DNA of 22,811 nucleotides from positions 1 to 22,811 of the forward strand of contig DAISIT010000052.1 of assembly GCA_036821845.1 (NCBI GenBank). Direction: 5' to 3'. The notes below the pieces were generated by a model. That model did not search any database and was not told the DNA's origin. It saw only the letters and a list, made by a program, of their open reading frames with translations. Origin of the DNA: JAEUMD01 sp937950105 (GTDB lineage Bacteria > Pseudomonadota > Alphaproteobacteria > Rhizobiales > Hyphomicrobiaceae). The position numbers were made by a program, and so were the translations under genes. Below are positions 21,967 through 22,811 of the stretch, one piece after another. Each line of letters opens with the position of its first letter. Position 1 is the first letter of the stretch.

Positions 21967-22082
21967 CCCTCTCCCCATTCCATCAATGGGGAGAGGGTCA
22001 GGGTGAGGGGCGGCCACACGACGGCGGTGCGGTCAATGCTACCCCTCACCCCGACCCTCTCCCCGTAAGGACGGGGAGAGGG
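21967..22082. repeat. Three-hairpin palindromic intergenic element, copy 2
   Basis: Hairpin 1 is CCCTCTCCCCATT (21967-21979) with its exact complement at 21985-21997 and a 5-base loop. Hairpin 2 is GGGTGAGGGG (22001-22010) with CCCCTCACCC (22042-22051). Hairpin 3 is CCCTCTCCCCGT (22055-22066) with ACGGGGAGAGGG (22071-22082) and a 4-base loop. Architecture and stem words are the same as in copy 1, while loops and the middle spacer differ. That is expected of a dispersed repeat family whose pairing is maintained by compensating changes. Confidence 0.85.
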
Positions 22083-22103
22083 AGACAAGGCGGAGCAACG
22101 CGA

Positions 22104-22649
22104 ATGATCGAGTTCAAGGATCTCTGGCGCGGCCATCCGATCAACGAGAGCGTGCAGATGCCCTGCATCGCGCCGGCCGATGTCGTCAGCGTCGAAAAGA
22201 AGCCGGTCAAAAAGGGCTATCCCGTCTACGCGAACCAGTGCGCCATTCGTATGGGCGTGGCGCTGCGCCGGGCCGGCGTGCGCGAGAGCCAGCTCGCCGG
22301 CGTTGCGCATTGCGGTGTGCATCCGCGCGAGCAGATGCATTTCATCAACGCCAACCAGCTCGCCAACGCCATTGCGCGCGCCAACCTGCCGGGCTTCGGA
22401 CCGCTCGAGAAAATCACCGGCACCGAGGCCGCGCACTTCTATCCGAAGCTCTATGGCCGCACCGGCGTCATCTACATCCAGGACTACTGGCGCCGCGCGG
22501 GAGAGAGCGCGAAGGCGACCGGCGACCACATCGACGTGTGGAACGGCTTCCGCTCCAGTTCGAAGTGGCTGATGGAGTGGTTCTCGTGGCTCGGCTACAC
22601 CTCGAACTACGCGGACGCGGGCGAGATCTGGTTCTGGGAGGTGAAGTAG
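22104..22649 (+). CDS. Tae4-like peptidoglycan amidase (type VI secretion effector family)
   Basis: The 181-residue protein starts MIEFKDLWRGHPINESVQMP. ANQCAIRMGVALRRAG (residues 43-58) matches the catalytic Cys helix of the T6SS amidase effector 4 family, and GDHIDVWNG (140-148) the His/Asp strand. The candidate triad is Cys46, His142 and Asp144. Family members have an NlpC/P60-like fold and cut the D-Glu to mDAP bond of peptidoglycan. It has no signal peptide, as expected for an injected effector. No vgrG, hcp or other type VI gene is in view, so it is orphaned here. The ATG at 22104 follows the second palindrome; upstream in-frame starts would read through it. A downstream gene begins 2 bases after its stop. 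Confidence 0.75.
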   Translation: MIEFKDLWRGHPINESVQMPCIAPADVVSVEKKPVKKGYPVYANQCAIRMGVALRRAGVRESQLAGVAHCGVHPREQMHFINANQLANAIARANLPGFGPLEKITGTEAAHFYPKLYGRTGVIYIQDYWRRAGESAKATGDHIDVWNGFRSSSKWLMEWFSWLGYTSNYADAGEIWFWEVK

Positions 22650-22651
22650 CC

Positions 22652-22811
22652 ATGCGCTATCTGATCGCGATGATCGCGGCGATTGCCGTGGCGCTGCTGG
22701 CGACGATCTTCCTGTCGTCGCCGGTCGCGAGCTATGTCGTCTCGCGCTTTACGTTCGATAGCCCCGATACGGTGGCCGACTTGCACGCCGCAGTATTCAT
22801 GGGGCTCAACG
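22652..22811 (+). CDS. Small membrane protein after the Tae4-like gene (partial, cut by window end)
   Basis: This ATG lies two bases after the Tae4-like stop, and GGGAGGTG (22636-22643) inside that gene provides a strong ribosome binding site, so the two are co-translated. The visible 53 residues start MRYLIAMIAAIAVALLATIF, a membrane helix or signal anchor, then LSSPVASYVVSRFTFDSPDT and VADLHAAVFMGLN. I do not recognise a family. Its place matches where an immunity protein for a toxin amidase would sit. The known Tai4 immunity proteins are small periplasmic helical proteins, and there is no visible sequence match, so the immunity role is only a hypothesis. Confidence 0.7.
   Translation, partial: MRYLIAMIAAIAVALLATIFLSSPVASYVVSRFTFDSPDTVADLHAAVFMGLN

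Noticed and set aside
21557..22082. CRISPR array or transposon ends
   Set aside because: There are only two units, each internally palindromic with no regular spacers; no cas genes, transposase or target-site duplication were found.
21909..22103. Extended N-terminus of the Tae4-like protein from an upstream in-frame start
   Set aside because: This extension is a translation of the palindromic element (GEGQGEG and HPDPLP-type peptides), a common annotation error; the conserved protein begins at 22104.
1..22811. tRNA or rRNA genes
   Set aside because: I saw no cloverleaf with a TTC-type T-loop and CCA-like end, nor any rRNA sequence, in the gaps on either strand.

Overview
The window carries a single long ribosomal-protein locus in the order of the fused S10, spc and alpha operons, followed by a short accessory stretch. 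High GC content, strong G/C bias at third codon positions, several GTG starts, the long zinc-free type of S14, a short-LID adenylate kinase between secY and rpsM, and the absence of rpmJ, infA and rpsD from the cluster all point to an alphaproteobacterium, most likely Hyphomicrobiales (Rhizobiales) or a near relative. I cannot place it to genus from the sequence alone.

Positions 1-15413 run tuf (3' end only), rpsJ, rplC, rplD, rplW, rplB, rpsS, rplV, rpsC, rplP, rpmC, rpsQ, rplN, rplX, rplE, rpsN, rpsH, rplF, rplR, rpsE, rpmD, rplO, secY, adk, rpsM, rpsK, rpoA, rplQ, all on the plus strand. Many neighbours overlap by 1 or 4 bases, so translation is probably coupled. A strong hairpin terminator follows rplQ. 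The longest gene-free gap (12389-12717, adk to rpsM) holds a good promoter-like sequence that could drive rpsM-rpsK-rpoA-rplQ separately. Several other gaps (tuf-rpsJ, rplO-secY, rpsM-rpsK, rpsK-rpoA, rpoA-rplQ) hold hairpins. The rpoA-rplQ gap holds a repeat-like, G-quadruplex-capable palindrome. S3, L22, L5 and L15 carry low-complexity charged or Lys/Ala-rich extensions.

Positions 15414-21549 hold a small secreted four-cysteine protein, a minus-strand exported c-type cytochrome, an extended short-chain dehydrogenase/reductase, a GYF_2-domain membrane protein, and a tightly linked trio: a DegP/HtrA-type periplasmic protease, an unnamed four-helix membrane protein, and the RarA AAA+ ATPase.

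Positions 21550-22811 are the most accessory-looking part. Two related three-hairpin palindromic elements flank a 68-residue membrane protein gene. Next comes a protein that looks like the type VI secretion amidase effector Tae4 (candidate Cys46, His142, Asp144), closely followed by a small membrane protein cut by the window edge. No type VI structural genes are visible, so the Tae4-like gene is either an orphan effector or a domesticated peptidoglycan amidase. This is the best candidate here for something poorly described.
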